DNA of 64,000 nt, from positions 234,166-298,165 of the forward strand of contig NZ_AUFB01000006.1 of assembly GCF_000426285.1 (NCBI RefSeq), written 5' to 3'. The translations under genes and the position numbers were made by a program. This document shows positions 34,577 to 43,956 of the stretch, in pieces. This stretch comes from Rhizobium leucaenae USDA 9039 (GTDB taxonomy: Bacteria > Pseudomonadota > Alphaproteobacteria > Rhizobiales > Rhizobiaceae). Within the stretch, counting starts at the first letter, position 1; each line of letters opens with the position of its first letter. Below the pieces are notes generated by a model. It was not told the DNA's origin and made no database searches. It saw nothing but the letters and a program-made list of their open reading frames with translations.

Positions 34577-37500
34577 ATGATGCGCGTCAGGTCGTCCCGC
34601 CCTCAGTTCCTGCACCTAGGGCTATTCATAGTAGCCTATGTCCTTGGCTGCGGCTTTGCGCAATTGCTCGCAATCGTGCCGGGAACAGGCATTTCCATTT
34701 GGCCTCCGAGCGGGCTTTTCATTGCCACGCTCGTTCTCGCCCCCCGGCAAAGCTGGCCGTGGTGGGTAGTGGCGGGGTGTCTGGCTGAACTGTTCAGCAA
34801 CCTGTGGTTCCAGAGTCCGTTGGCCGCAACCCTCCTGATCTATGCCGGCAATGCTCTTGAAGCGGTGGTCGGCGCGTGGCTTGTGAACCGCATTTGCGGG
34901 CGTCCCGTTCGGCTGGAAACCTTGCAGGAAGTTCTCGCATTCGTCGTGTTTGCCGCCGTCATTGCGCCGGTCGTAAGCGCCACGATAGGAAGTGCGACGC
35001 TTGACTGGTTTGGCATGCAATCGCAATCCTTCACGACAGCTTGGCCTCTGTGGTGGATTGGAGACGCCACGGGGGTCCTGATCGTCGCGCCGCTGGCACT
35101 GGTCGTGTTCCAGAACTGGCGCGGTGAAGCCCCGCTCTCGCCCGCGCGCTGGCTGGAAGCTTGCCTCGTGGGGCTGATCTTTCTCGGTGTCGCCGCCCTT
35201 TCCTTGAGCGGTTTTCTGCCTTTCGGCTACATTATCATGCCCCCTCTTCTTTGGGCCGCGGTGCGCTTCGAGTTCAAAGGCGCCGCTGTCACCTTGACAC
35301 TTCTCGCTCTAATCACGGCGATATTCGCGATTTCGGGCGACAGCCAATTTATCGGCGATCCCGGGTCCCAGAAACACAGGCAGATCATGCTGCAGCTTTT
35401 TCTGGCCATCTCGGCATTTTCCGCGCTCATCGTGGCCGCCATATCCCGGCAGCACCAGCTCGCGGTGGCCACATTGCGCCAAAGCGTCGCGACATTGCGT
35501 GAGCGGGAAAACGAGCTTTCGCAGCTCGTGAACATGGTGCCCGTACAAATCAGACGTCTGACGCCGGAAGGCGAGCCGACCTTTTTCAACAAGCGCTTGC
35601 TTGACTTCTTCGGTTTGGACGAGGTGGCGCAATTGGACAAGCCGGGCATGAGCCGGCTGGCGGCAGCCATAACGGCTCTCGTCCATCCCGAAGATTCACC
35701 CCGCCTGTTGGAAACGGTCCGCCACTCCCTCGCCACCGGCGAGCCCGACTCCATGAAATACCGTATACGTCGGGCGGATGGGGCTTACCGGTGGGTCGAC
35801 GGCCGCTGGGAGCCGCTGCGGGATCAGAGCGGAGCCATCGTGCAATGGTTCGCAATCTCCATCGACATCGACGATGAAGTGCGTGCGCAGAACGCGTTAC
35901 GCGAAAGCGAGCGGCAGTTGCGGCAACTGATCGACGCCGTGCCCGCGCTGATCTGGAGCGCGACGCCCGAAGGAACGCTGTCATACATCAACAAGCGCCT
36001 GATGGATACGGTCGGCGCCACTCTGGAAGATTTGACGGCGCCGGACGGATCGCGATCCCTGGCCGACGTCCACCCGGATGACAGGCAGGCGGTGGGGCAG
36101 GTACTGGCGCGCTCTTTTGAGACTGGCACTCCTTTTGCAATGAAGTATCGTCAGCATCGGTCTGACGGAAATTATCGCTGGACCGAGGGGCGTGCGGAGC
36201 CGCTGCGCGATCCGGAGGGTCGGATCGTGGAGTGGTATGGCGTCTGCCTCGACATCGATGACCTGGAGACCGCACAGGAGGCCTTGCGGCAAAGCGAGCG
36301 CCGCTACCGAGACCTCTTCCACTACATGCCGATCGGACTGGCGCAGGTGGATGCAGGCAAACTGATACCCCTGTTCAAGGAGCTGCGGGCGCAGGGCGTG
36401 ACGGAGCTCAAAACCTATATAGACGAGCACCCCGAATTCTTGCCGCGTGCGGTGGAAGCTCTGGAAGTTGAAGAAGTCAACCGGCACATCATCGAGATGT
36501 TCGGCGCCAGTGATACCGGCGAGATGTATGGCCCGATTACCCGGTACTGGCAGCCGGGCATTGCCACCATACGCCGCTCCATCGAGGCCCGTTACCGCGG
36601 TGAAGAGATCTTTCAGGAAGAAACCAAAGTAGCCCGAATGGACGGCAGCGTCATCGACGTGCTGTTCACAACCGCCCGCCCCGGCGCCGTCGCCGACAAG
36701 AGCCTGGTCGGCTTTATCGATATCACGGAGCGCAAGAAAGCCGAGGAGGCCTTGCGCAACCGCGAGCGGGAGTTCTCGCAGATCGTCGACATGGTTCCAA
36801 GCCTGCTCTGGCGGTTGAGTCCGACGGGCGAGCCGGTTTACTTCAGCAGACGAACGATCGAGTTCTTCGGTTTGAATATCGGGGCTTACGATGGGCCGGA
36901 ACAGAGCGGCCTGGCCGCCGCCCTAGCGGCTCTCGTCCATCCGGACGATACGGCGCGATTGTCGGAGACGCTCAACCGCTCGCTCGCCACCGGCGAGACC
37001 TTTTCTTTGAACTATCGCCTGCGTCGCGCGGATGGGGTCTATCGCTGGATGTCGGGCCGTGCGGAGCCGCTGCGAGATGAAAGCGGCAAGATCGTCCAGT
37101 GGTACGGTCTATCACATGACATCGATGATCAACTGCGCATCGAGGAGGAATTGCGCACGCGGGAACGCTCGCTCTGGCAGCTCGTCGAAACGCTGCCCGC
37201 AATGATCGATTGCGCCGCTCCTGACGGGGAGCCGGTCTATCGCAACCCGCAACTCCGTGACTTTCTGGGATATAAACTGGAAGAACTGGACGGAACCGGA
37301 AAATCCCGGCTTGCCGGCACACTCGATGCCGGTGTTCATCCCGATGACCTCCAGGGCGTCAAAGAGAACTATGCCCATTCCCTATCCACCGGCGAGCCTT
37401 ATGCGCGCAGGCATCGCCTGCGCCGGTTCGACGGCGAATATCGCTGGATCGAGACACGCGCCGCGCCGATGCGCAATCCCGAAGGCGTGATCGTGCAGTG

Positions 37501-38269
37501 GAATGTCATCTGTATGGATATCGACGCTGAAGTTCGCGCTCAGGAAGAGCTGCAACGCGCGCGGGAAGGCCTCGCACGAGCGAGCCAGGCGGCGAGCCTG
37601 GCCGAGCTGTCGGCTTCAATCGCACATGAGGTGAACCAGCCCTTGGCCGCAGTCGTGGCAAACTCGCACGCCTGCCAGCGCTGGCTCATGGCCGAACCGC
37701 CCAATATCGAGCGGGCGGAAAAAACGGTGGAGCGCATCATCCGGGATGCCAACTCGGCGGCTGACGTCGTCAGCCGCATTCGCGCCCTGTTCAAGCAATC
37801 CATAGACACGAGGCTTCATACCGCCATTTCGAACATCATCAACGAAGCGCGTAACCTCATGGCCGATGAAGCGTTGCGGCATCGCGTCCGGATGGAGGTG
37901 AAGATCGATGGCGGCCTTCCGTTCATTGCCGTCGATCGTATCCAGATTCAGCAGGTTCTGATCAATCTCATTCGCAACGGCATGGATGCGATGGACTCCG
38001 GCGCAGACGACAGGGTGATCGGGATCCATGTGCGCCATATGGGCGATGTCGTCCAGACCGAGATCAGCGATCGCGGTCAGGGCATCGAATTTCCCGAGAG
38101 AATATTCGAACCGTTCTTTTCGACAAAAGAAAATGGCATGGGCATGGGGCTGGCGATCTGCCGCTCGATCGTCGAGCTGCACGGCGGACGATTGTGGGCG
38201 GAAAAGAATGAACCGCGTGGAGCGACGTTCATCTTCACCTTGCCGCTTGAAATGAAGGCAGCGCAATGA
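34577..38269 (+). CDS. MASE1 multi-PAS sensor histidine kinase
   Basis: This is a 1230-residue membrane sensor kinase, starting at ATG 34577 behind GCAGGAGCAGCC. The N-terminal MASE1-type domain has about eight hydrophobic segments (roughly 10-290; WPPSGLFIATLVLAP, WWIGDATGVLIVAPLAL). Five PAS/PAC modules follow, each ending with an (D/I)DI(D/T)-type motif; the first and fourth are close copies (both have SLATGE and YR then a PLRD segment). The kinase core has ELSASIAHEVNQPL (His phosphosite), VLINLIRNGMDAM and FFSTKENGMGMGLAI. No receiver is attached, but three response-regulator genes follow directly, the first overlapping by four bases. Confidence 0.9.
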   Translation: MMRVRSSRPQFLHLGLFIVAYVLGCGFAQLLAIVPGTGISIWPPSGLFIATLVLAPRQSWPWWVVAGCLAELFSNLWFQSPLAATLLIYAGNALEAVVGAWLVNRICGRPVRLETLQEVLAFVVFAAVIAPVVSATIGSATLDWFGMQSQSFTTAWPLWWIGDATGVLIVAPLALVVFQNWRGEAPLSPARWLEACLVGLIFLGVAALSLSGFLPFGYIIMPPLLWAAVRFEFKGAAVTLTLLALITAIFAISGDSQFIGDPGSQKHRQIMLQLFLAISAFSALIVAAISRQHQLAVATLRQSVATLRERENELSQLVNMVPVQIRRLTPEGEPTFFNKRLLDFFGLDEVAQLDKPGMSRLAAAITALVHPEDSPRLLETVRHSLATGEPDSMKYRIRRADGAYRWVDGRWEPLRDQSGAIVQWFAISIDIDDEVRAQNALRESERQLRQLIDAVPALIWSATPEGTLSYINKRLMDTVGATLEDLTAPDGSRSLADVHPDDRQAVGQVLARSFETGTPFAMKYRQHRSDGNYRWTEGRAEPLRDPEGRIVEWYGVCLDIDDLETAQEALRQSERRYRDLFHYMPIGLAQVDAGKLIPLFKELRAQGVTELKTYIDEHPEFLPRAVEALEVEEVNRHIIEMFGASDTGEMYGPITRYWQPGIATIRRSIEARYRGEEIFQEETKVARMDGSVIDVLFTTARPGAVADKSLVGFIDITERKKAEEALRNREREFSQIVDMVPSLLWRLSPTGEPVYFSRRTIEFFGLNIGAYDGPEQSGLAAALAALVHPDDTARLSETLNRSLATGETFSLNYRLRRADGVYRWMSGRAEPLRDESGKIVQWYGLSHDIDDQLRIEEELRTRERSLWQLVETLPAMIDCAAPDGEPVYRNPQLRDFLGYKLEELDGTGKSRLAGTLDAGVHPDDLQGVKENYAHSLSTGEPYARRHRLRRFDGEYRWIETRAAPMRNPEGVIVQWNVICMDIDAEVRAQEELQRAREGLARASQAASLAELSASIAHEVNQPLAAVVANSHACQRWLMAEPPNIERAEKTVERIIRDANSAADVVSRIRALFKQSIDTRLHTAISNIINEARNLMADEALRHRVRMEVKIDGGLPFIAVDRIQIQQVLINLIRNGMDAMDSGADDRVIGIHVRHMGDVVQTEISDRGQGIEFPERIFEPFFSTKENGMGMGLAICRSIVELHGGRLWAEKNEPRGATFIFTLPLEMKAAQ

Positions 38270-38907
38270 CGATCGATGACCATATTGTCTTCATCGTGGA
38301 CGATGATGAACGAATCCGGGAGGCGCTCGGCGACTTGCTGGAGTCGCATGGCATCCGCGCCATCGCCTTTGGATCGGCTGGCGACTATGTGCGCGCGGAC
38401 AAGCCGGATTTCCCTGCTTGCCTCATTCTCGATGTCGAGTTGCCTGATATCAACGGCCTCGATCTGCAGCGGCAGATCGCAGAGGGCGACCATCCGCCGA
38501 TCGTCTTCATTACCGGACATGGCGACATTCCATCGTCAGTGCGCGCGATCAAGCACGGCGCCGTGGACTTCCTGACCAAGCCCTTCAGCGACGCGGATCT
38601 CATGGCCGCCATCCACGCTGCGATCGCCCAGGATCGGCAAAAGAGATCGGAACGCGCGGAACTCGGCATGCTGAGACAACGCTATCTCGAACTAACACCA
38701 CGAGAGCGCGAGGTCTTGCCGCTCGTCGTGAGCGGTCTTCTCAACAAGCAGGCGGCCGCGGAACTCAGGATCAGCGAAGTCACGCTGCAAATCCATAGAC
38801 GGAACGTGATGCAGAAAATGGCGGCGGCGTCGCTCGCCGATCTCGTGCGTATTGCGGAGAGATTGGAAATACCGATTACCCACTCGCGCCGCGTGGGAGG
38901 AAGTTGA
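38266..38907 (+). CDS. FixJ-type response regulator
   Basis: This is a 213-residue regulator with a receiver (phosphoacceptor Asp56 in LILDVELPD, Lys in FLTKPF) and a LuxR-type helix-turn-helix (ELTPREREVLPLVVSG, LQIHRRNVMQKM). The sequence FITGHGDIPSSVRAIKHGAV is the FixJ/NodW hallmark. It overlaps the kinase gene by four bases (ATGA), making it the likely direct partner. The HTH recognition part has EVTLQIHRRN, where most relatives have VTVKxHRxx. DNA targets are unknown. Confidence 0.92.
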   Translation: MTIDDHIVFIVDDDERIREALGDLLESHGIRAIAFGSAGDYVRADKPDFPACLILDVELPDINGLDLQRQIAEGDHPPIVFITGHGDIPSSVRAIKHGAVDFLTKPFSDADLMAAIHAAIAQDRQKRSERAELGMLRQRYLELTPREREVLPLVVSGLLNKQAAAELRISEVTLQIHRRNVMQKMAAASLADLVRIAERLEIPITHSRRVGGS

Positions 38908-38909
38908 AT

Positions 38910-39287
38910 ATGAATAAGACACGACATGTTGTGGCGATCGTCGATGATGATCCGAGACTATTGGAATCGGTGGGCGACCTTCTGGAATCCGCAGGCTATG
39001 AGGCCTGCGGCTACCCGTCGGCCAGCTCCCTGCTCGTTAACGGGCTAGCGGACTTGGACGTGCTCATCACCGACATCGGGATGCCCGGCATTGGCGGCTT
39101 TGAGCTTCGCGACCTGGTGAGAAAGCTGCGACCGGAGCTGCCGGTGTTCCTGATCACCGGCCGCCACGAGATAGCGGATCAAGGCCGCGCCCAAGGGATT
39201 AGCGGATTTTTCCGGAAGCCATTCGATGCCCAGGCCCTGCTCACGGCCATTGCCAACGCTTTACACAAATCGAGAGATGGAGGCTGA
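38910..39287 (+). CDS. Single-domain response regulator
   Basis: This is a 125-residue receiver without an output domain: acidic residues in AIVDDDPRLL, phosphoacceptor Asp55 (LITDIGMPG), Thr in LITGRHE and Lys in FFRKPFD. ATG 38910 follows GGAGGAAGTTGAAT, two bases after the stop of the FixJ-type gene. It may act as a phosphate sink or competitor for the multi-PAS kinase, balancing flow to the two DNA-binding regulators on either side. Confidence 0.9.
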   Translation: MNKTRHVVAIVDDDPRLLESVGDLLESAGYEACGYPSASSLLVNGLADLDVLITDIGMPGIGGFELRDLVRKLRPELPVFLITGRHEIADQGRAQGISGFFRKPFDAQALLTAIANALHKSRDGG

Positions 39288-39288
39288 G

Positions 39289-39993
39289 ATGAGAGTTGAA
39301 CAATCTTTCCGGCGGAGATCGGCGCCGTCATCACCGCAGCAGAGAAGCGAAGCAGATCAGCCACTCGTCATTATTGTCGATGACGACGCAGCCGTTCGCG
39401 AGGCGTTGTCGGAGTTGATCCTGTCGGCGGGTTTCCGGCCTGTCAGCTTTGCCTCGACCCGCGAATTGCTTGATGCCGATATCCTGGACAATCCCGGCTG
39501 CCTGATCCTCGATGTGCGCATGCCGGGGGCGAGCGGTCTCCATCTGCAACGTCACCTGGCCGAAAACGGCAACCCAAAACCGATCATCTTCCTGACCGGG
39601 CATGGCGATATTCCGATGACCGTCGAGGCAATGAAGGCCGGCGCGGTGGATTTTCTCACCAAACCGGTGCGGGACCAGACATTGCTCGACGCTGTGACTG
39701 CCGGAATCGCGATGGATGCCGAACGACAGGCGCAAGCCGCGGTCGCCAAGCGCAACATCGAACGCCTCGATACGCTGACGCAGCGCGAGCGTGAGGTTCT
39801 CTATGAAGTGGCCCGCGGGCGCCTCAACAAGCAGATCGCCTTCGATCTCGGCATCAGCGAAGTGACGGTCAAGCTACATCGCAGCAACGTCATGCACAAA
39901 ATGGAAGTCGCCTCCATCGGCGAACTGATCCGGGCCTGGGAAACCCTGCCGGCACCGATGCGCGAGGCTGGCGCGCACCGGACGACAATATAA
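39289..39993 (+). CDS. FixJ-type response regulator, second copy
   Basis: This is a 234-residue regulator with a 25-residue Arg/Ser-rich N-terminal extension, a receiver (Asp75 in LILDVRMPG, Lys in FLTKPV) and a LuxR-type helix-turn-helix (LTQREREVLYEVARG, VTVKLHRSNVMHKM). The TGHGDIPMTVEAMKAGAV segment marks the FixJ subgroup. It begins one base after the preceding stop, behind GGAGGCTGAG. It is the fourth gene of the operon; together with the first regulator it suggests a branched output from one kinase. Confidence 0.92.
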   Translation: MRVEQSFRRRSAPSSPQQRSEADQPLVIIVDDDAAVREALSELILSAGFRPVSFASTRELLDADILDNPGCLILDVRMPGASGLHLQRHLAENGNPKPIIFLTGHGDIPMTVEAMKAGAVDFLTKPVRDQTLLDAVTAGIAMDAERQAQAAVAKRNIERLDTLTQREREVLYEVARGRLNKQIAFDLGISEVTVKLHRSNVMHKMEVASIGELIRAWETLPAPMREAGAHRTTI

Positions 39994-40155
39994 TCGATCC
40001 CGCCCGCGCCTTCACCGGCTCGCCTGGCGTTCCGAATTTACGAAGCGCCAGCATCTGCGTTTGCGTCGCTCAGTGCCTACATGAGCGGCGATATCGGTCC
40101 CAGCCAGACGCCGGCACCGATCAGTCTTCTTGCTTTCACGCTTCCCCACGCACGC

Positions 40156-41082
40156 TCACGCTTCGATAGCCCCACCGACATTCATCTCGCCGCACGCATG
40201 TTGGAGCCAATCGGAAAATGGGCGTACCTTCTGGCGTGCGTCGGCGCGAGCCGGCCAGAGAGCATAATAGCCGTAGCCGCTGTCGATGATCCGATCGAAA
40301 GGCGCCACCAGTTCGCCGCTTTCCAGATCCTGCTGCGAGAAGGCAAGGTCGCCCATCGTCACGCCGTAGCCGCTTGCCGCAGCCGTCATTGCGAAATCCT
40401 GCGTATCGAAGACCTGGTGACGAGCCGCCTGGAAAGAATAAGCACCCTCGGCCTGCAGCCACAGCGTCCAGTCGCTATGACGCGGGTTGGAATGCAGCAG
40501 CACACAACTCTGCAGGTTCTCTACCGCAGGCGGGTCCCCGAGCTTCGACAGCAGTTGCGGGGAACACATCGGCGTCAGCCGTTCACGCAACAGCGGCAAT
40601 ACGTCCATGCCGGGCCAATGGCCGTTGCCATAGGTGATCAGCATATCGATATCGCCGACCGAGAAGGTGGGGCGCAGGAACCAGGCGGTGTCGATATTGA
40701 TATTCAGATCTTCATGATGGCTGTGAAGATCCGGCAGGCGCGGCAGGAACCACTTGCGGGCAAATGTGGGCGGCATGCGGATCGTGAGCGAGCGGACTGT
40801 CGTGCGTGTTGCGTCGAATGAGGTCTTCAGCGAGGCAAGAAGGCCGTCGACAATCGGGATCAGCGCCATACCGCGCTCCGTTAGCGCCACCTTACGCGTA
40901 TGGCGCTCGAACAGGCTGCAGCCGAAATAGTGCTCGAGCTGCTGAACCTGCCTGCTGATTGCGCTTTGGCTGAGATTGAGTTCGGCTGCGGCCGCGGTGA
41001 AGCTTCCCGTTTCCGCAACGACGGAAAAGGTCTGCAGGGTTTGCAGCGGCGGCAATCTGTTATGATCGAATCTCGGTTCCAT
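40156..41082 (-). CDS. LysR-family regulator
   Basis: This is a 308-residue LysR regulator from ATG 41082; longer readings add a basic stretch without support. The N-terminal helix-turn-helix has FSVVAETGSFTAAAAELN and LSQSAISRQVQQLE. The effector domain has GDIDMLITYGNGHWPGMD, typical of the GcvA-like subgroup. It lies 75 bp downstream of the lyase gene in the same orientation, at the end of the catabolic locus at 41-48 kb, and may be its regulator although it is not divergent from it. Confidence 0.88.
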   Translation of the reverse strand: MEPRFDHNRLPPLQTLQTFSVVAETGSFTAAAAELNLSQSAISRQVQQLEHYFGCSLFERHTRKVALTERGMALIPIVDGLLASLKTSFDATRTTVRSLTIRMPPTFARKWFLPRLPDLHSHHEDLNINIDTAWFLRPTFSVGDIDMLITYGNGHWPGMDVLPLLRERLTPMCSPQLLSKLGDPPAVENLQSCVLLHSNPRHSDWTLWLQAEGAYSFQAARHQVFDTQDFAMTAAASGYGVTMGDLAFSQQDLESGELVAPFDRIIDSGYGYYALWPARADARQKVRPFSDWLQHACGEMNVGGAIEA

Positions 41083-41157
41083 TCGGTGTCTTGCTTTTCG
41101 CTTCCGTCGGGGAGCAACAAGCAATAAAGCATGCAGATCGAATGGCAACCGAGGTGC

Positions 41158-42546
41158 TCAGGCGATCGCCTGGCGCACCGTCTCAACGGCCTCTCTGACC
41201 CGCCGCGGTGCCGTGCCGCCTTTGTGATCGCGGCTTGCGACCGATCCTTCCACCGTCAGCACCTTGAAGACATCTTCGCGAATCGTCGCCGCAAAGGCCT
41301 GCATATCAGCAAGCGAAAGCTCAGAGAGCGTCGCCAATTGCTTGTCTCGTGCTGCGCCGACGATTGCGGCAACGGCGTGGTGCGCATCGCGAAACGGCAG
41401 TCCACCGCGTACGAGGTAATCGGCAAGGTCGGTTGCCGTCGAGTATCCCTGATTGGCCGCCGACAGCATCTTTTCATGCTTCACCTTGATGGTCGGGATC
41501 ATCTGGGCCGTGACGCTGACGGCTGCGCGGACGGTTTCGAGCGTGTCGGTCAGCGGCGGTTTCGATTCCTGCTGGTCCTTGTTGAAGGCAAGCGGCTGGC
41601 TTTTCATCAGCGCCGCGGAAAATGTGAGATTTCCGATGACGCGAGCCGCCTTGCCGCGCACCAACTCCGCTAGATCCGGATTACGTTTCTGCGGCATGAT
41701 CGAGGAGCCGGTGCAGAACTGATCGCCGACTTCGATGAAATCGAACATCGGCGTACACCATAGTATCACCTCCTCGCTGAAACGCGACAGGTGCCCCATG
41801 ACCAGCGCACCGGCGCTGCAGATGTCGACCACATAGTCGCGGTCGGAAACGGCATCGAGGGAGTTGGCAAAGGACCCCGAAAAGCCGAGCTGAGCGGCAC
41901 TATACTCGGGATCGATGGGATAGCCGGTACCCGCCAGTGCGGCGGCGCCAAGAGGCGAGACGTTGAGACGCTCCCGCGCCGCGCCGACGCGGTCGAGATC
42001 GCGCAGAAACATCTCGGCATAGGCCATCAAATGGTGGCCGAAGGTCACGGGCTGAGCCACCTGCAGATGCGTGAAGCCCGGCATGATCGCATCGGCATGT
42101 TTCTCTGCCAGGTCGACGAAGGCGGCGATCAGCGTTTTCAGATCGCCGGCCAGCAGATCCAGTTGCTCGCGGGCATAGAGGCGGATGTCGGTCGCCACCT
42201 GATCGTTGCGCGATCTGGCGGTGTGCAGCTTCTTTCCGGCATCGCCGATCAGGGCGATCAACCGGTCTTCGACATTGGTGTGAACGTCTTCGAGTTCCGT
42301 CTTCCATTCAAACGCGCCCGTGCGCATCTCGTCGGCAATGCGGTCAAGCCCGCTCTGAATGTCGGCATTCTCTTCCGCCGTGATGATGCCGACGCCTGCC
42401 AACATCTGAGCATGGACCTTGGAGCCGGCAACGTCGTGCAGTGCAATGCGCTTGTCCTGATCAAGGCATTCGTGAAAACTCTCGAAGTCCCTCGAAACGG
42501 CCTCCTTGAAAAGCGGGGACCACGTGGCTTCTTTCTGGTTTCTCAT
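41158..42546 (-). CDS. Argininosuccinate lyase-family enzyme, possible aminopolycarboxylate C-N lyase
   Basis: This is a 462-residue fumarase/aspartase-superfamily lyase with the signature GSSIMPQKRNPD, plus KLHTARSRNDQVATD and ALAGTGYPIDPEYSA. The closest named family is argininosuccinate lyase (ArgH), which releases fumarate by breaking a C-N bond. EDDS lyase belongs to the same group. Position in an operon with an amino acid importer, two hydrolases and an MmgE/PrpD protein argues for catabolism rather than arginine synthesis. Start 42546 follows AAAGGGAAGACCAA. The superfamily is firm; whether the substrate is argininosuccinate or another N-substituted aspartate is open. Confidence 0.85.
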   Translation of the reverse strand: MRNQKEATWSPLFKEAVSRDFESFHECLDQDKRIALHDVAGSKVHAQMLAGVGIITAEENADIQSGLDRIADEMRTGAFEWKTELEDVHTNVEDRLIALIGDAGKKLHTARSRNDQVATDIRLYAREQLDLLAGDLKTLIAAFVDLAEKHADAIMPGFTHLQVAQPVTFGHHLMAYAEMFLRDLDRVGAARERLNVSPLGAAALAGTGYPIDPEYSAAQLGFSGSFANSLDAVSDRDYVVDICSAGALVMGHLSRFSEEVILWCTPMFDFIEVGDQFCTGSSIMPQKRNPDLAELVRGKAARVIGNLTFSAALMKSQPLAFNKDQQESKPPLTDTLETVRAAVSVTAQMIPTIKVKHEKMLSAANQGYSTATDLADYLVRGGLPFRDAHHAVAAIVGAARDKQLATLSELSLADMQAFAATIREDVFKVLTVEGSVASRDHKGGTAPRRVREAVETVRQAIA

Positions 42547-42594
42547 CTTGGTCTTCCCTTTTGAACGAACGCTGCCCTCTCTCGGGCGCATCCT

Positions 42595-43956
42595 CTATTG
42601 AACGAGCGCAAGCAGGCTGCGGGCGTCGGCCTTATTTTCGAGGTCGAGGACGAAATCACGTAGAGCATCGACCCTTGCCGTCGGCAGCACCGTGCCGGCA
42701 AGCGCAGCATATTTGCCGATCAGCCGTTCATCGCTCAGTGGGTTCTGCGGCCCTCCCAGAGGGAGGTCGACGACCAGCCGGTGTCGATCACCAGCAGTCG
42801 TAACAATAGTGATCGCCGGTTCGTCCTCATCCTTCATCGCCGGATCGATGCGGACGGAGATACGATCCATCAACGGGCCGATTTCGGCTGCCGACCACGC
42901 CACTTCCTCCAGCTCGGCAAGAAAGACTTTGCCGTAACGCAGCCTCGCGGCCAGCGCATAGGGCAGGCTCATTTGTGCCTGCGCGCGGGACTCGATGATC
43001 TTGCCGCCGCACATGCCGTATTGAAAGCCGCTGATATCGACCTCCATAGCCGCGATATCGGCAGGCTCGCGACCGTGGCGTTGAAGGAGCAGATCCAGCG
43101 CATCGATCCCCGCATGAGTGCCCCGACAGGTGGCGTGCGGCTTGATGGAGCATCGGTTGAGCCGCCAGTATTGTCCAAAATCGCGGACGAGCGCCCGCGG
43201 ATCGCCCCTACCCGCGCCGAAGGTTGCGAAGAAGCTGCCCCAGCGCTCTGCCTCGAATACGCTCTCGGGACCCTCGAAGCCTCTCTTTGCCAGATAGGCG
43301 GCCATAAGCCCGCCTTCGGCGGCGCGGCCTGCGTGAAGTTTCTTGGTCGAGCTGCCATTATGGATAAAGGCCCAGGTGCCGCCGGCAAAAGAACAGGCAG
43401 TGCCAAGCGCCGATGTCATGGCCTCCGCATCGAGGGTCAGCATAGTGCCGACAGCCGCGGCAGCGCCGAAAGCACCGCACGTGCCGGTGGAATGCCAACC
43501 GAGGCCGTTGTGCTCTTCGTATCCGCCAACAGCTTCAAGAACACGACGGCCGACTTCATAGCCGAGCAGGACACTGCGCAGGAGTTCGCGGCCGCTGAAC
43601 GGCTGATTGTAATCGCCAAGTGTTGCCAGCACGGCTGGCAGGACGACGGCGCCAGAATGGTCGCAGCCGCCGCTGTCATCGAGCTCGAAGGCATGAGCCG
43701 ACACGCCGTTGACCAATGCGGCTGTCCTGGCGTCCGCCGAGATCAGCCGTCCCCAAATCGGCGAGCGCCCAGTCGCGTCGTGAATGCCGAGCGTCTCCAG
43801 CATTGTACGCGTTTCACCGGATGCCGACCCGGCGATCCCTGCACCAAGCGTATCGAGGATGTGTAGCTTCGCCTTGTGAATCGTTTCGCGGGGAAAGGCA
43901 TCGAAGTTCGTTGAACATACATGTTCGGCAAGGGCGCGCGCCAGATTGTCACTCAC
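42595..43956 (-). CDS. MmgE/PrpD-family protein, possible iminodisuccinate-type epimerase
   Basis: This is a 453-residue MmgE/PrpD-family protein, from GTG 43956, which overlaps the preceding stop by eight bases and sits behind AGGAGCAGGCCG. Family features are HAFELDDSGGCDHSGAVVLP near residue 90, GYEVGRRVLEAVGG, GWHSTGTCGAFGAAAA and ACSFAGGTWAFIHNGSSTKK. The family includes methylcitrate dehydratase, aconitate decarboxylase and the iminodisuccinate epimerase of Agrobacterium tumefaciens. No methylcitrate cycle genes are present here. The adjacent argininosuccinate-lyase-type gene suggests the epimerase role, as an inference. Confidence 0.85.
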   Translation of the reverse strand: MSDNLARALAEHVCSTNFDAFPRETIHKAKLHILDTLGAGIAGSASGETRTMLETLGIHDATGRSPIWGRLISADARTAALVNGVSAHAFELDDSGGCDHSGAVVLPAVLATLGDYNQPFSGRELLRSVLLGYEVGRRVLEAVGGYEEHNGLGWHSTGTCGAFGAAAAVGTMLTLDAEAMTSALGTACSFAGGTWAFIHNGSSTKKLHAGRAAEGGLMAAYLAKRGFEGPESVFEAERWGSFFATFGAGRGDPRALVRDFGQYWRLNRCSIKPHATCRGTHAGIDALDLLLQRHGREPADIAAMEVDISGFQYGMCGGKIIESRAQAQMSLPYALAARLRYGKVFLAELEEVAWSAAEIGPLMDRISVRIDPAMKDEDEPAITIVTTAGDRHRLVVDLPLGGPQNPLSDERLIGKYAALAGTVLPTARVDALRDFVLDLENKADARSLLALVQ

